Shown in pieces: positions 25,646 to 33,651 of a DNA stretch of 64,000 nt (its first letter is position 1; each line of letters begins with the position of its first letter). The notes under the pieces are model-generated. The model was not told the origin of the DNA, ran no database searches, and saw only the letters and a program-made list of their open reading frames with translations. This stretch comes from an uncultured Anaerolineae bacterium (GTDB taxonomy: Bacteria; Chloroflexota; Anaerolineae; Aggregatilineales; Phototrophicaceae), in the NCBI GenBank assembly GCA_934216615.1, contig CAKQCB010000002.1, positions 372,001-436,000 on the forward strand, read 5' to 3'. Both the position numbers and the translations under genes were made by a program.

Positions 25646-26764
25646 CTACGGATGGACTTTTTTTTTGACGGTTTGTTCTTCGCCTGACTCATCTGCCGTT
25701 TCGGTAGCGTCGTCACCTTCGCCCCATTCCGACATGACTTGATCCATTTGTTTTTCCATTTCCGTCATACTCATTTGCGCGTCGGCAAAGGGGCCACGTT
25801 TTAGACGGTGAGGAATGGCAAGCTCAATCGCCAATAGAATGTCTTGTTGATTAATATGATCACGGCCTTCAAAGGCGGCGTGTGCCCGCGCCGTCTTGAG
25901 GATGACCATATCCGCGCGGTGACCATCAATGCGTAAGTTGGAGGTCATCGACGCGATGGCGTACAGGTCACGACGGGAATAACGCACTGACTCTAACAAT
26001 TCACGTGCAGCGGTGATCGCGTCTGCGAGTTCTTGTTCAGAACCCGCCCAATCCTGACGGAACTGATCCGCGTGGCTTTCGTAGGCAATATGACGTTCGA
26101 TGATTTCCATCCGTTCGGCCGCGTCACGAATCCCTTCAACTTCAACCGAAAGTGCAAAACGGTCGAGTAATTGCGGGCGCAAATCGCCTTCTTCGGGGTT
26201 CATCGTGCCAACGAGGATGAAACGGGCGGGGTGCGAAAAGCTGATGCCTTCACGTTCGACCACGTTCACGCCCATCGCGGCAGAGTCAAGCAGGAGGTCC
26301 ACCACATGATCATCTAACAAGTTGACTTCATCGACGTACAAAATGCCACGGTTCGCCGCCGCCAACACCCCCGGGTCAAAGTGACGTTCACCGCGTTGGA
26401 TGGCTTTTTCAATATCGAGCGTACCGACCACACGGTCTTCTGTCGCGCTGACCGGAAGGTCAATGAACGGGGTACGACGCCGTTCAATATCAAGTTGTTC
26501 ACCGCTTTCAACACGGTCACGAATAATATCCGACCATGTTGAAGGATGATTAGGATCATCATTAAAAGGAGAGGTCGTAAACACGTCGATTTCGGGGAGC
26601 AGCGCCGCTAATGCACGCGCCGCCGTAGACTTCCCCGTACCGCGTTCACCCCGTACCAGCACACCGCCAATACGCATGTCAATCGCATTTAAGATCAAAG
26701 CGCGCTTCATGCGCTCTTGACCCACAATCGCCGTGAATGGATACACTGAAGGACGTTTAGCCAT
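25646..26764 (-). CDS. AAA+ ATPase, magnesium/cobalt chelatase I-like
   Basis: 372-aa AAA+ protein of the ChlI/BchI class. Walker A is GERGTGKST (39-47); Walker B is GILYVDEVNLL (140-150); FTAIVGQERMKRALILN opens the domain and RFILVGTMNPEEGDLRPQLLDRF is the sensor/arginine-finger stretch. The C terminus is acidic, then Lys-rich, and the stop follows three codons after the A9 run. It may act alone as the small chelatase subunit and, when frameshifted, as the N-terminal half of the D subunit. No large CobN/ChlH subunit is in the window, so the metal and tetrapyrrole are unknown. ATG 26764 has AGG 8 bases upstream. Confidence 0.9.
   Translation of the reverse strand: MAKRPSVYPFTAIVGQERMKRALILNAIDMRIGGVLVRGERGTGKSTAARALAALLPEIDVFTTSPFNDDPNHPSTWSDIIRDRVESGEQLDIERRRTPFIDLPVSATEDRVVGTLDIEKAIQRGERHFDPGVLAAANRGILYVDEVNLLDDHVVDLLLDSAAMGVNVVEREGISFSHPARFILVGTMNPEEGDLRPQLLDRFALSVEVEGIRDAAERMEIIERHIAYESHADQFRQDWAGSEQELADAITAARELLESVRYSRRDLYAIASMTSNLRIDGHRADMVILKTARAHAAFEGRDHINQQDILLAIELAIPHRLKRGPFADAQMSMTEMEKQMDQVMSEWGEGDDATETADESGEEQTVKKKVHP
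25658..25666 (-). other. Candidate -1 frameshift (slippery) site, A9
   Basis: On the minus strand the AAA+ frame reads GTC AAA AAA AAA GTC CAT CCG TAG. Slipping back one base on the A9 run enters the VWA frame, which is open from a TGA about 30 bases upstream of the run through the whole VWA domain. Both ribosomal slippage and RNA polymerase slippage on A9 are possible. A short GCCG/CGGC hairpin lies about 35 bases downstream. Confidence 0.6.
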
Positions 26765-27010
26765 TTTGATTACCTAACTAAGAGTAAAAGACGTGAATAA
26801 GTATAGCTGATTCCGTTTGTATGTGACAATTCTCACAACAGACCATTGATGGACTTACTCGGAATCGTCGGCGGAAAACCTCATTTGTTTGTGGATTTCA
26901 GACCCTTTTGTAAATTTGATTCATCATTCAACTCTACTCCAAGCACAGAGAGATGGGTATAATCACGCTTACCTTTCTGTCCAACATATCCAAATTTGGG
27001 ATAACCCGTT

Positions 27011-27814
27011 TTGACTAAACAGCAGCAACCCGTCGCTTCAAACTTGTATGATGAAGAATATTTCCGTACTGCCTGCGAAGGCTACGATGAATTTAATACC
27101 AGTGAAGGTCAACAGCTTTCACGTCGTTTATCGTCAGCGTTTACGTTGGCGAAGATAGAACCCGGCATGCAAGTGCTGGATGTTGGCTGTGGACGCGGGG
27201 AAATTCTACGCCATACCGCCCAACTAGGCGCAGATGCGTACGGGATCGACTATGCCACCGTAGCCGTCAATATGTCACAACAAGTGATCGAAACTACGGA
27301 CGGTGTGGTGCCGGGCAAAACAGGCGTTTACCAAGCAGATGCAAAAAAGCTTCCCTTCCCAACCGCTTATTTTGACCGTGTCTTAATGTTCGACGTGGTT
27401 GAACATTTGCACCCGTGGGAACTGGATGCCGCGCTCGAAGAAGTCCACCGTGTTTTAAAACCTGATGGGATGTTCGTCGTGCATACCGCGCCCAACATCT
27501 GGTATGACAAATACGCATATCCGATTGTGCGGTTGTTCCGTAAGGCGATTGGTCAAGGCGCAAACTACCCCAAAAACCCGCGCAACTTCTTGGTTTCGGT
27601 CAATGAGCATGTTCACGTCAATGAACAGTCGATGTGGAGCTTGCGCAAAACCCTCAATAATGCGGGGTTTACGGGAAAGGTTTGGTTAGAAAGCCCACCT
27701 CAAAAATGGAATACAAGCCTTCTGGGTCGCCTAAGACGCTGGTTTTTTGTCACACCACCACTGCGCTGGTTCTTTGAGCGCGAGGTGTTCGCCGTCGTCA
27801 AAAAACAGCAATAG
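27011..27814 (+). CDS. Class I SAM-dependent methyltransferase
   Basis: 267 aa. Motif I is VLDVGCGRGEILR, followed by YGIDYA (motif II), DAKKLPFPTAYFDRVLMFDVVEHL (motif III region) and VLKPDGMFVVHTAP. A TAA lies three codons upstream in frame, so the only upstream start is TTG 27011, with a poor site (GGGA, 10 bases away). The methyl acceptor is unknown. The N-terminal NLYDEEYFRTACEGYDEF is typical of small-molecule or glycan-associated methyltransferases. Single gene. Confidence 0.85.
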   Translation: MTKQQQPVASNLYDEEYFRTACEGYDEFNTSEGQQLSRRLSSAFTLAKIEPGMQVLDVGCGRGEILRHTAQLGADAYGIDYATVAVNMSQQVIETTDGVVPGKTGVYQADAKKLPFPTAYFDRVLMFDVVEHLHPWELDAALEEVHRVLKPDGMFVVHTAPNIWYDKYAYPIVRLFRKAIGQGANYPKNPRNFLVSVNEHVHVNEQSMWSLRKTLNNAGFTGKVWLESPPQKWNTSLLGRLRRWFFVTPPLRWFFEREVFAVVKKQQ

Positions 27815-27888
27815 TATAGTATACTAAGAAGTAGATTAATCGTGCGATGATTCATTGATTGCAGGTCATACTCATAGGAGAAACAGCC

Positions 27889-28284
27889 ATGCAAAATGGA
27901 ACACGTTCAGAAGAAATTATGAATACCGTTCAATCAAAAGTAGAGTCGGTCGCTAACGAAGCCAGCGAAAATATTAGCGAATTTTTGCGCAACATCCGCA
28001 AAACAGGGGACAGCGCCAAAAAAGATGCGTTGAAGAACCTGAATGAAACCGCCGCAGCCATGCGTAAGCAAGCGCGCGAGGTTAGTGATGATGTTGATCT
28101 ACGTAAGCAAGTGGACGAAGTAGCGCAGAACCTTGAGCGCACCGCCATGCGACTGTCTAAAGAAGCCGATACAGTCTCTCAAGACGCGATCAAAGCAGTG
28201 AAGTCTAACCCCTTACGAAGCGTCGCCATCGTCTTTGTGATCGGGCTGGTCGTCGGGCTTCTCTTACGTGACAACGGCAAATAA
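27889..28284 (+). CDS. DUF883/ElaB/YqjD-like membrane-anchored protein
   Basis: 131 aa. A long amphipathic helical region rich in Lys, Glu and Ala (about 10-100, probably coiled-coil) ends in a C-terminal hydrophobic helix (SVAIVFVIGLVVGLLL) and a short polar tail. This is the layout of ElaB/YqjD proteins, which are tail-anchored in the inner membrane and bind ribosomes in enteric stationary phase; the same role here is inference. ATG 27889 has AGGAG 8 bases upstream. A G/C-rich hairpin follows. Confidence 0.75.
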   Translation: MQNGTRSEEIMNTVQSKVESVANEASENISEFLRNIRKTGDSAKKDALKNLNETAAAMRKQAREVSDDVDLRKQVDEVAQNLERTAMRLSKEADTVSQDAIKAVKSNPLRSVAIVFVIGLVVGLLLRDNGK

Positions 28285-28294
28285 GTTTTACAGC

Positions 28295-28318
28295 AGGGGC
28301 GACTAAAAAGTCGCCCCT
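28295..28318 (+). terminator. Hairpin after the DUF883-like gene
   Basis: AGGGGCGACT, AAAA loop, AGTCGCCCCT: a perfect 10-bp G/C-rich stem 10 bases past the stop. The following CTCGTT is not a true T-run, so termination may be partial. Confidence 0.6.
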
Positions 28319-28352
28319 CTCGTTATCTACCCAACAAATCAAGTAAGGTATC

Positions 28353-28688
28353 ATGGTCAAGTTCATCATTCTGTTTTACACCCCGCAACAAGATGATTTT
28401 GAAGATTGTTACAATCAATTTCTGGCCCGCGTAGAGAATATGCCCGCGATTGTACGCCGACAGGTGAATACTATTTTAGGCAGTCCCATCGGCACGCCGA
28501 AGGTCTACCGCATCCTCGAAGTGTATTTTGAAACTTATCCACAACTGCAAGAAGCGTTAAAATCGACCGAAGGACAGTTAGCAGGGGCAGAACTTGCCAA
28601 GTTCAAGCAAAACAGCGTGGACATGCTGTTTGCTGAAGTCTATGAAGAAGTAGGCGGGCAAACCCCCTCTCCATCAACCCAATCTTAG
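28353..28688 (+). CDS. EthD-family protein
   Basis: 111-aa ferredoxin-like (dimeric alpha/beta barrel) protein. MVKFIILFYTPQQDDFEDCYNQF is the family opening and a conserved EVYFET strand follows. EthD was named from an ether-degradation cluster but most members have no known role; some are monooxygenase- or dehydratase-like. ATG 28353 has AGGTA 3-7 bases upstream. It lies 120 bases before xpt, probably as its own unit. Confidence 0.7.
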   Translation: MVKFIILFYTPQQDDFEDCYNQFLARVENMPAIVRRQVNTILGSPIGTPKVYRILEVYFETYPQLQEALKSTEGQLAGAELAKFKQNSVDMLFAEVYEEVGGQTPSPSTQS

Positions 28689-28751
28689 AACACGTCATAC
28701 CACACACAGCATGGATTATGTCCCGATCATCTCTTGAGGTTCACTTTTATC

Positions 28752-28808
28752 ATCCCGTTTCGGGATCATTTTTATCGCTTGTTTGAGCGAGGAGCAAACG
28801 CAGAAATT
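28752..28808 (+). promoter_or_regulatory. Hairpins in the xpt leader
   Basis: ATCCCG-ttt-CGGGAT (28752-28766) is followed by a T-rich tract, and then GTTTG...CAAAC encloses the GAGGAG that would serve xpt, 14 bases from the ATG. Either could modulate xpt-guaA expression. No purine-riboswitch core is visible. Confidence 0.3.
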
Positions 28809-29387
28809 ATGCAGAAGTTGAAACACCGTATCCAAACGGAAGGTCGAAATCTTGGAAATGGTATCTTAAAAATAGATAGCATCCTCAACCATCAGCTTGA
28901 CCCGCAGTTCATGTATGAGATGGGGCAAGAGATGGCAAAACATTTCGCCCACTTAAAAATTGACCGCATTTTGACTGTCGAAATTTCGGGGATCGCTCCA
29001 GCATTGATGACCGGCTTGGCGCTCAATGTCCCCGTCGTTTATGCGCGCAAAATCAAACCCATCACGATGTTCGGCCCTGTGTTTTTGGAAACCGCGCCCA
29101 GTCACACCAAAGGGGCTGAAGTGAACATTCTGGTTTCCGCCGAATTCATGAAGCCCGATGAAAACGTCCTCATCATTGATGACTTCTTGGCGACGGGTAA
29201 AACGTTACGCGCCCTCGCTCGCATCATCGAAAGCGCACGGGCGCATGTCGCTGGGGTTGGCGTGGTCGTCGAAAAGCCCTTTGAAGGGGGCCGTGAATAC
29301 ATGGTCAAACACGGCTATGATGTGCCTATCGCCTCGCTTGTACAGATCATCAGCATGGAAGATGGTCAGATCGTCTTGGCGGACTAA
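28809..29387 (+). CDS. xpt: Xanthine phosphoribosyltransferase
   Basis: 192-aa salvage enzyme making XMP from xanthine and PRPP in the cytoplasm. The start [19 protein letters not shown] and the [14 protein letters not shown] stretch are typical of Xpt, and the PRPP-binding loop is [16 protein letters not shown] 28809 matches the family start; the TTG at 28734 would add an unrelated leader. Only 5 bases separate it from guaA, so the pair forms an operon converting xanthine to XMP to GMP. Confidence 0.95.
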   Translation: MQKLKHRIQTEGRNLGNGILKIDSILNHQLDPQFMYEMGQEMAKHFAHLKIDRILTVEISGIAPALMTGLALNVPVVYARKIKPITMFGPVFLETAPSHTKGAEVNILVSAEFMKPDENVLIIDDFLATGKTLRALARIIESARAHVAGVGVVVEKPFEGGREYMVKHGYDVPIASLVQIISMEDGQIVLAD

Positions 29388-29392
29388 CTCGC

Positions 29393-30955
29393 ATGGCCTC
29401 GTCTGATTTACGTTCGGGTGGCATCGCCATCCTCGACTTCGGTTCTCAATACACACAGTTGATCGCTCGGCGTATACGCGAACTCAACGTGTATGCGGAA
29501 GTCTTTCCGCATGACGCGCCCCAATCGGTGATCGACCAACATCAACCGCGCGGGTATATTTTTTCGGGCGGGCCGAACAGCATTTACGAAGCGGATGCCC
29601 CTCAAATCCCCGCATTCATCCTCAAAAGTGACCTGCCGGAACTCGGCATTTGTTACGGCATGCAAGCGATGACGTTCGCCTTCGGTGGCAAAGTAGCACC
29701 CTCACAAGCGCGCGAATACGGCCCTGCGCAAATTCAACAGACGCAAGATAACCCATTATTTCAAGGGTTGGGGAACAACCTTGACGTGTGGATGTCACAT
29801 GGAGACCGCATCGAACAACCGCCGAACAGTTTCGCCTCGTTAGCGACATCCCCCAATTCCCCCTATGCCGCGATGGGCGATATTGCGCGCAAGCGTTACG
29901 GCGTGCAATTTCATCCGGAAGTGGTGCACACACCCCACGGTATCGACTTGTTGCGCAATTTTGTCATTGGCATTTGTGGGTGTGCGCCGAAATGGTCACC
30001 GACGGCCTTCATCGCCGACGCGATCACGACGATCAAAGCGCGCGTGGGTGAAGACCGTGTGATGTTAGCCCTCAGCGGGGGCGTAGATTCGGCCGTCACC
30101 AGCGCGTTATTACAGCAAGCCACCGGCGAACAATTGACCTGTGTCTTTGTGAACACAGGCTTGTTACGCAAAGATGAGCCGGAACAAGTTGTGCGTGTCT
30201 TCCACGATCAACAGGGGATTCAACTTCGTGCGGTCGATGCGACGGAAGATTTCATCGAGGGGCTAAAAGGCATCACTGAACCCGAAGCCAAACGCAAGTT
30301 GATCGGCAAGTTGTTCATTGATGTCTTCGTGCGTGAAGCGCGTCAATTAGCGTCTGAAGGGGTGCGTTTCCTCGCACAAGGGACAATCTATCCCGATGTG
30401 ATCGAGAGTGCCGCCAACAGCAAAACAGCGAAAGTCATCAAGAGTCATCATAATGTCGGGGGCTTGCCCGAAGACCTCGGCTTTGAGCTGATCGAACCCT
30501 TACGCGACCTGTTCAAAGATGAGGTGCGCGCGGTGGGTACAGCGCTTGGTTTGCCAGATTCGATTGTGTGGCGTCAACCCTTCCCCGGGCCGGGCCTCGC
30601 GGTGCGCTGTCTCGGTGACATCACATGGGAACGGTTGGAGACGTTGCGCGAAGCCGATGCGATCTTCACCCAAGAACTGGAAACCGCCGACTTGCTCCGT
30701 AAAGGGACAGCACAATCCTTTGCGGTGTTACTACCCGTGAAAAGCGTCGGCGTGATGGGTGACAACCGCACGTATGAAGAAGTGATCGCCCTGCGTTCGG
30801 TCACTACCGACGACTTTATGACCGCCGACTGGTCACGGTTGCCCTATGAGTTATTGGCAAAAGTCAGCAATCGGATTGTGAACGAGGTCAAAGGCGTGAA
30901 CCGCGTCGTCTATGACGTGACGAGCAAACCCCCCGGCACTATTGAGTGGGAATAG
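29393..30955 (+). CDS. guaA: GMP synthase (glutamine-hydrolysing)
   Basis: 520 aa. The class I glutamine amidotransferase domain comes first (nucleophile Cys in LGICYGMQ near residue 87; His and Glu in VQFHPEVVH near 173-176), then the ATP pyrophosphatase domain with SGGVDS (near 227-232), then the dimerisation domain with [10 protein letters not shown] and the C-terminal KPPGTIEWE. It aminates XMP to GMP. It directly follows xpt and is translated from the same message. Confidence 0.98.
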   Translation: MASSDLRSGGIAILDFGSQYTQLIARRIRELNVYAEVFPHDAPQSVIDQHQPRGYIFSGGPNSIYEADAPQIPAFILKSDLPELGICYGMQAMTFAFGGKVAPSQAREYGPAQIQQTQDNPLFQGLGNNLDVWMSHGDRIEQPPNSFASLATSPNSPYAAMGDIARKRYGVQFHPEVVHTPHGIDLLRNFVIGICGCAPKWSPTAFIADAITTIKARVGEDRVMLALSGGVDSAVTSALLQQATGEQLTCVFVNTGLLRKDEPEQVVRVFHDQQGIQLRAVDATEDFIEGLKGITEPEAKRKLIGKLFIDVFVREARQLASEGVRFLAQGTIYPDVIESAANSKTAKVIKSHHNVGGLPEDLGFELIEPLRDLFKDEVRAVGTALGLPDSIVWRQPFPGPGLAVRCLGDITWERLETLREADAIFTQELETADLLRKGTAQSFAVLLPVKSVGVMGDNRTYEEVIALRSVTTDDFMTADWSRLPYELLAKVSNRIVNEVKGVNRVVYDVTSKPPGTIEWE

Positions 30956-30979
30956 TCGGCATGTAAATTATGCTTCACC

Positions 30980-31014
30980 AAAATGGGCGATCTATCGAAT
31001 CGCCCATTTTATTG
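30980..31014 (+). terminator. Terminator of the xpt-guaA operon
   Basis: AAAATGGGCGAT and its exact complement ATCGCCCATTTT around a 7-base loop, 24 bases past the guaA stop. It also faces the convergent small gene. Confidence 0.8.
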
Positions 31015-31065
31015 GAATACAACTTTCTGATCTGTTTCAATCAGCATAGGGTGTTTTAAGCAGAC

Positions 31066-31416
31066 TTATACACCGTACTGCTTGGCGGCTTTTTCGAGGG
31101 CGCGTTGAGCTTCGCGCACGTTGATCTGCGGGGCGACGTCGTTATAAAACTTGATGGCGATGGCCTTGGCGTTGCTCACGCCTTCAGCGCTGGTGTCACT
31201 CGCATCAATGGCGTAATTGTCGCTATCCAAGCCTTCGATGGGTTCTAATTTAATCTCCGTGATGTTTTCACGGCGCACACGTTCAAAATTGGTCTTGCGT
31301 TTACTGCTTGCGCTGGCTAAATCCGCCTGTCCAGCTTTTTGAAAATAGTCGGCCAGTTGGCCTTCAAATTCGATTGCGAAGGTGAAGATTGCGCCGAAAT
31401 TATTCAGTGCTGCCAT
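31066..31416 (-). CDS. Hypothetical helical protein (116 aa)
   Basis: I do not recognise the family. It is soluble, largely helical (FAIEFEGQLADYFQKAG, then AQRALEKAAKQYG at the end), with the ERVRRENITEI segment between. The opening half resembles one helix pair of ferritin-like or rubrerythrin-like bundles, but no ExxH pair is complete. AGGAG lies 11 bases before ATG 31416. It follows a GNAT gene by 5 bases and is probably translated from the same message. Confidence 0.65.
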   Translation of the reverse strand: MAALNNFGAIFTFAIEFEGQLADYFQKAGQADLASASSKRKTNFERVRRENITEIKLEPIEGLDSDNYAIDASDTSAEGVSNAKAIAIKFYNDVAPQINVREAQRALEKAAKQYGV

Positions 31417-31421
31417 CGTTG

Positions 31422-31853
31422 TTAAGTCTCCTCTGTGCGTTCAGTCATCAAACCTGCTTGAGACGCATAATTGCGGACGTACATCCCGCTGGCGCGGGAC
31501 ATGCCCAACCGCTCATAATACGGCTGAAGATGGGCGTCACACAATAAATCAATCATATAAATCGGTGATAATTTTGCGATCATGCGCCGAACTAATTCAC
31601 TACCTACCCCTTGATCGCGGTATTCGGGCAAGACTTCTAAGAGCGGGATATATGCGCACAGCACCCCATCACTTAAGGCGGTGATGAAACCGATCACCTG
31701 CCCCTGCTCATCTTGCGCCAAGAGCACGGCGCTGACCGCTTGGAGCACGACGAGATGGGCTTCTGGATTGGGGTACTGAGGCCAGCCTTCAAAAAATCCC
31801 CCGTTGAGGTGGGCTGAAGTGATGCCTGCGAGCGAATCCGTATATGTGACCAT
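31422..31853 (-). CDS. GNAT acetyltransferase
   Basis: 143-aa single-domain GNAT. The acetyl-CoA loop is LPEYRDQGVGSELVRRM after the IPLLEVLPEYR strand, and the end motif is DAHLQPYYERLGM. Start ATG 31853 has AAGGTG 6 bases upstream. The substrate is unknown. It forms a two-gene unit with the 116-aa protein. Confidence 0.85.
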   Translation of the reverse strand: MVTYTDSLAGITSAHLNGGFFEGWPQYPNPEAHLVVLQAVSAVLLAQDEQGQVIGFITALSDGVLCAYIPLLEVLPEYRDQGVGSELVRRMIAKLSPIYMIDLLCDAHLQPYYERLGMSRASGMYVRNYASQAGLMTERTEET

Positions 31854-31871
31854 GATCGACACCTTATAGAA

Positions 31872-31902
31872 TATGCGCCCTCTCAAGCTGAGAAGGCGCA
31901 TA
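31872..31902. terminator. Inverted repeat between mmsA-like and GNAT genes
   Basis: Outer arms TATGCGCC/GGCGCATA and inner CTCA/TGAG form an interrupted hairpin 27 bases past the dehydrogenase stop. No T-run follows, so it may terminate weakly or only protect the 3' end. Confidence 0.4.
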
Positions 31903-31929
31903 CAAAAACAACGTCATGAACGAATAGGG

Positions 31930-33387
31930 CTAGAGCCAGCGTTCGATCACGATCTTACGATCTGTGAAGAACTCAATCGCGTCTGGGCCTTGACCGTGCA
32001 AGTCACCAAAGAAGGAATCTTTCTGACCGCCGAAGGGGAACGACGCAGTTGCCGCCGCAACACCAACATTGATGCCGATATTCCCTGCTTGCACACGATA
32101 CTTAAATTCACGAGCATATTTACCATTGTTGGTGAAGATGCTGGCGGCATTTCCATAATGGCTGTTGTTGATGATTTCGACCACTTCATCAAAGTCGTTG
32201 GCTTTGATGATCGACAACACCGGGCCAAAGATTTCTTCTGTGGCAACGCTCATGTCTGTGGTGACGCCATCCAAAATTGTCGGGCCGACAAATGTACCTT
32301 CTTCAAACCCTTCAACCACTTTATTACGACCATCGAGGATGATCTTCGCGCCTTCGTTCACGCCGTCTTGAATCATCTTTTCGATGCGTTCACGCGCTTG
32401 CGCTGAAACAACTGTCCCCATTTGGGTAGTTTCTTCTAAACCGTAGCCAACACGTAAATTGGATGCGCGGTTCAGCAGTTCGGCCTTCAAAGGTTCGTAG
32501 GCATCCCCCACAGCGACGACGACGGAACCCGCCAAACAGCGTTGACCCGCACAACCATACGCAGACCCCATAATATTGGCGACGCTGGCATTGATATTGG
32601 CATCAGGCATCACAGCGATGTAATTCTTCGCGCCACCTTGTGCCTGAACGCGCTTGCCGTGCTTCGCGCAGGTTTCATAAACAATCTTCGCGACAGGGGT
32701 TGAACCGACGAAGCTCACGCCGATAATGCCCGGGTGTTCCATCACTGCAACGGAAGATTCCTTACCACCTTGCACCAAATTGACAACGCCTTCGGGCAGG
32801 TCGAGTTCTTCCAAGATTTCATACAGCAGTTGCATACTCACAGGGGTTTGTGGAGATGCTTTGATAATGTAGGTGTTGCCACACACAATCGCGGTGGGCA
32901 AGAACCACAGAGGCACCATGAACGGGAAGTTGAACGGTGTGATGGCCGCAAACACGCCTAACGGTTGACGTTCAGCCGTTTCGTCGATGCCTGAACTGAT
33001 GTCTTCCACTTTAAAACCACGCATCACAGTTGGGACGCTAATGGCATAGTCGATGCTTTCGATGCCACGACGGACTTCACCGCGCGCTTCATCCATCGTC
33101 TTGCCGTTTTCACGCACAACCATCTGCGCCAGTTCTTCAAAACGTTCTTCAACCAGCCCTTTTAAGCGGAACATATATTGAGCACGGCTTAAAACGGGGG
33201 TCGAGCGCCATTCTGGGAAAGCAGCTTGGGCAGCTTTGACGGCACGATCAACATCTTCTTTTGTGCTATCGGGGCAATTCGCGATGACTTCGCAGGTAGC
33301 GGGGTTAATTACGGGGATGTCAAGGTCTGGACTCGCAGAGGATTCGACCCATTCCCCACCAATAAAATTCTTTAAACGCTGCACCAT
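31930..33387 (-). CDS. mmsA: CoA-acylating methylmalonate-semialdehyde dehydrogenase
   Basis: 485-aa aldehyde dehydrogenase. The nucleophile is Cys284 in GCAGQRCLAGSV. The family marker that separates MmsA from ordinary ALDH is the AQGGAKNYIAVMPDA stretch, where the usual ELGGK general-base motif is replaced by GAKN. TPFNFPFMVPLWF and PFGGQKDSFFGDLHGQG also fit. It converts methylmalonate semialdehyde to propionyl-CoA in valine or inositol breakdown. ATG 33387 has GGAGA upstream. A cobalamin adenosyltransferase gene nearby (36858) would fit a propionyl-CoA to succinyl-CoA route, but that link is inference. Confidence 0.93.
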   Translation of the reverse strand: MVQRLKNFIGGEWVESSASPDLDIPVINPATCEVIANCPDSTKEDVDRAVKAAQAAFPEWRSTPVLSRAQYMFRLKGLVEERFEELAQMVVRENGKTMDEARGEVRRGIESIDYAISVPTVMRGFKVEDISSGIDETAERQPLGVFAAITPFNFPFMVPLWFLPTAIVCGNTYIIKASPQTPVSMQLLYEILEELDLPEGVVNLVQGGKESSVAVMEHPGIIGVSFVGSTPVAKIVYETCAKHGKRVQAQGGAKNYIAVMPDANINASVANIMGSAYGCAGQRCLAGSVVVAVGDAYEPLKAELLNRASNLRVGYGLEETTQMGTVVSAQARERIEKMIQDGVNEGAKIILDGRNKVVEGFEEGTFVGPTILDGVTTDMSVATEEIFGPVLSIIKANDFDEVVEIINNSHYGNAASIFTNNGKYAREFKYRVQAGNIGINVGVAAATASFPFGGQKDSFFGDLHGQGPDAIEFFTDRKIVIERWL

Positions 33388-33651
33388 GAGACTTTCTCCA
33401 ACACTAGACAATATATAAGTTGATAGTGGACACATAGTACCCTCGCAAGCTTGTTTTAATCAATATGCGCTTGGGTTTCAGTGATAATATTCGGGCATAT
33501 CCTCTAATTGAATGAGAATAACAAGACGATATCCCGATGCTAAATTGACGTGGCTTACAGCACATGATTATAATGCCTGTCAGTATTTGGCTGATGCGGT
33601 GCAAACCCACAGCCGACAAATCGATTTTCAGAATTTGAAGGTAGTCAATAA

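Noticed and set aside
28690..28808. Purine riboswitch upstream of xpt
   Set aside because: The conserved loop sequences of the purine aptamer are absent; only small hairpins are present.
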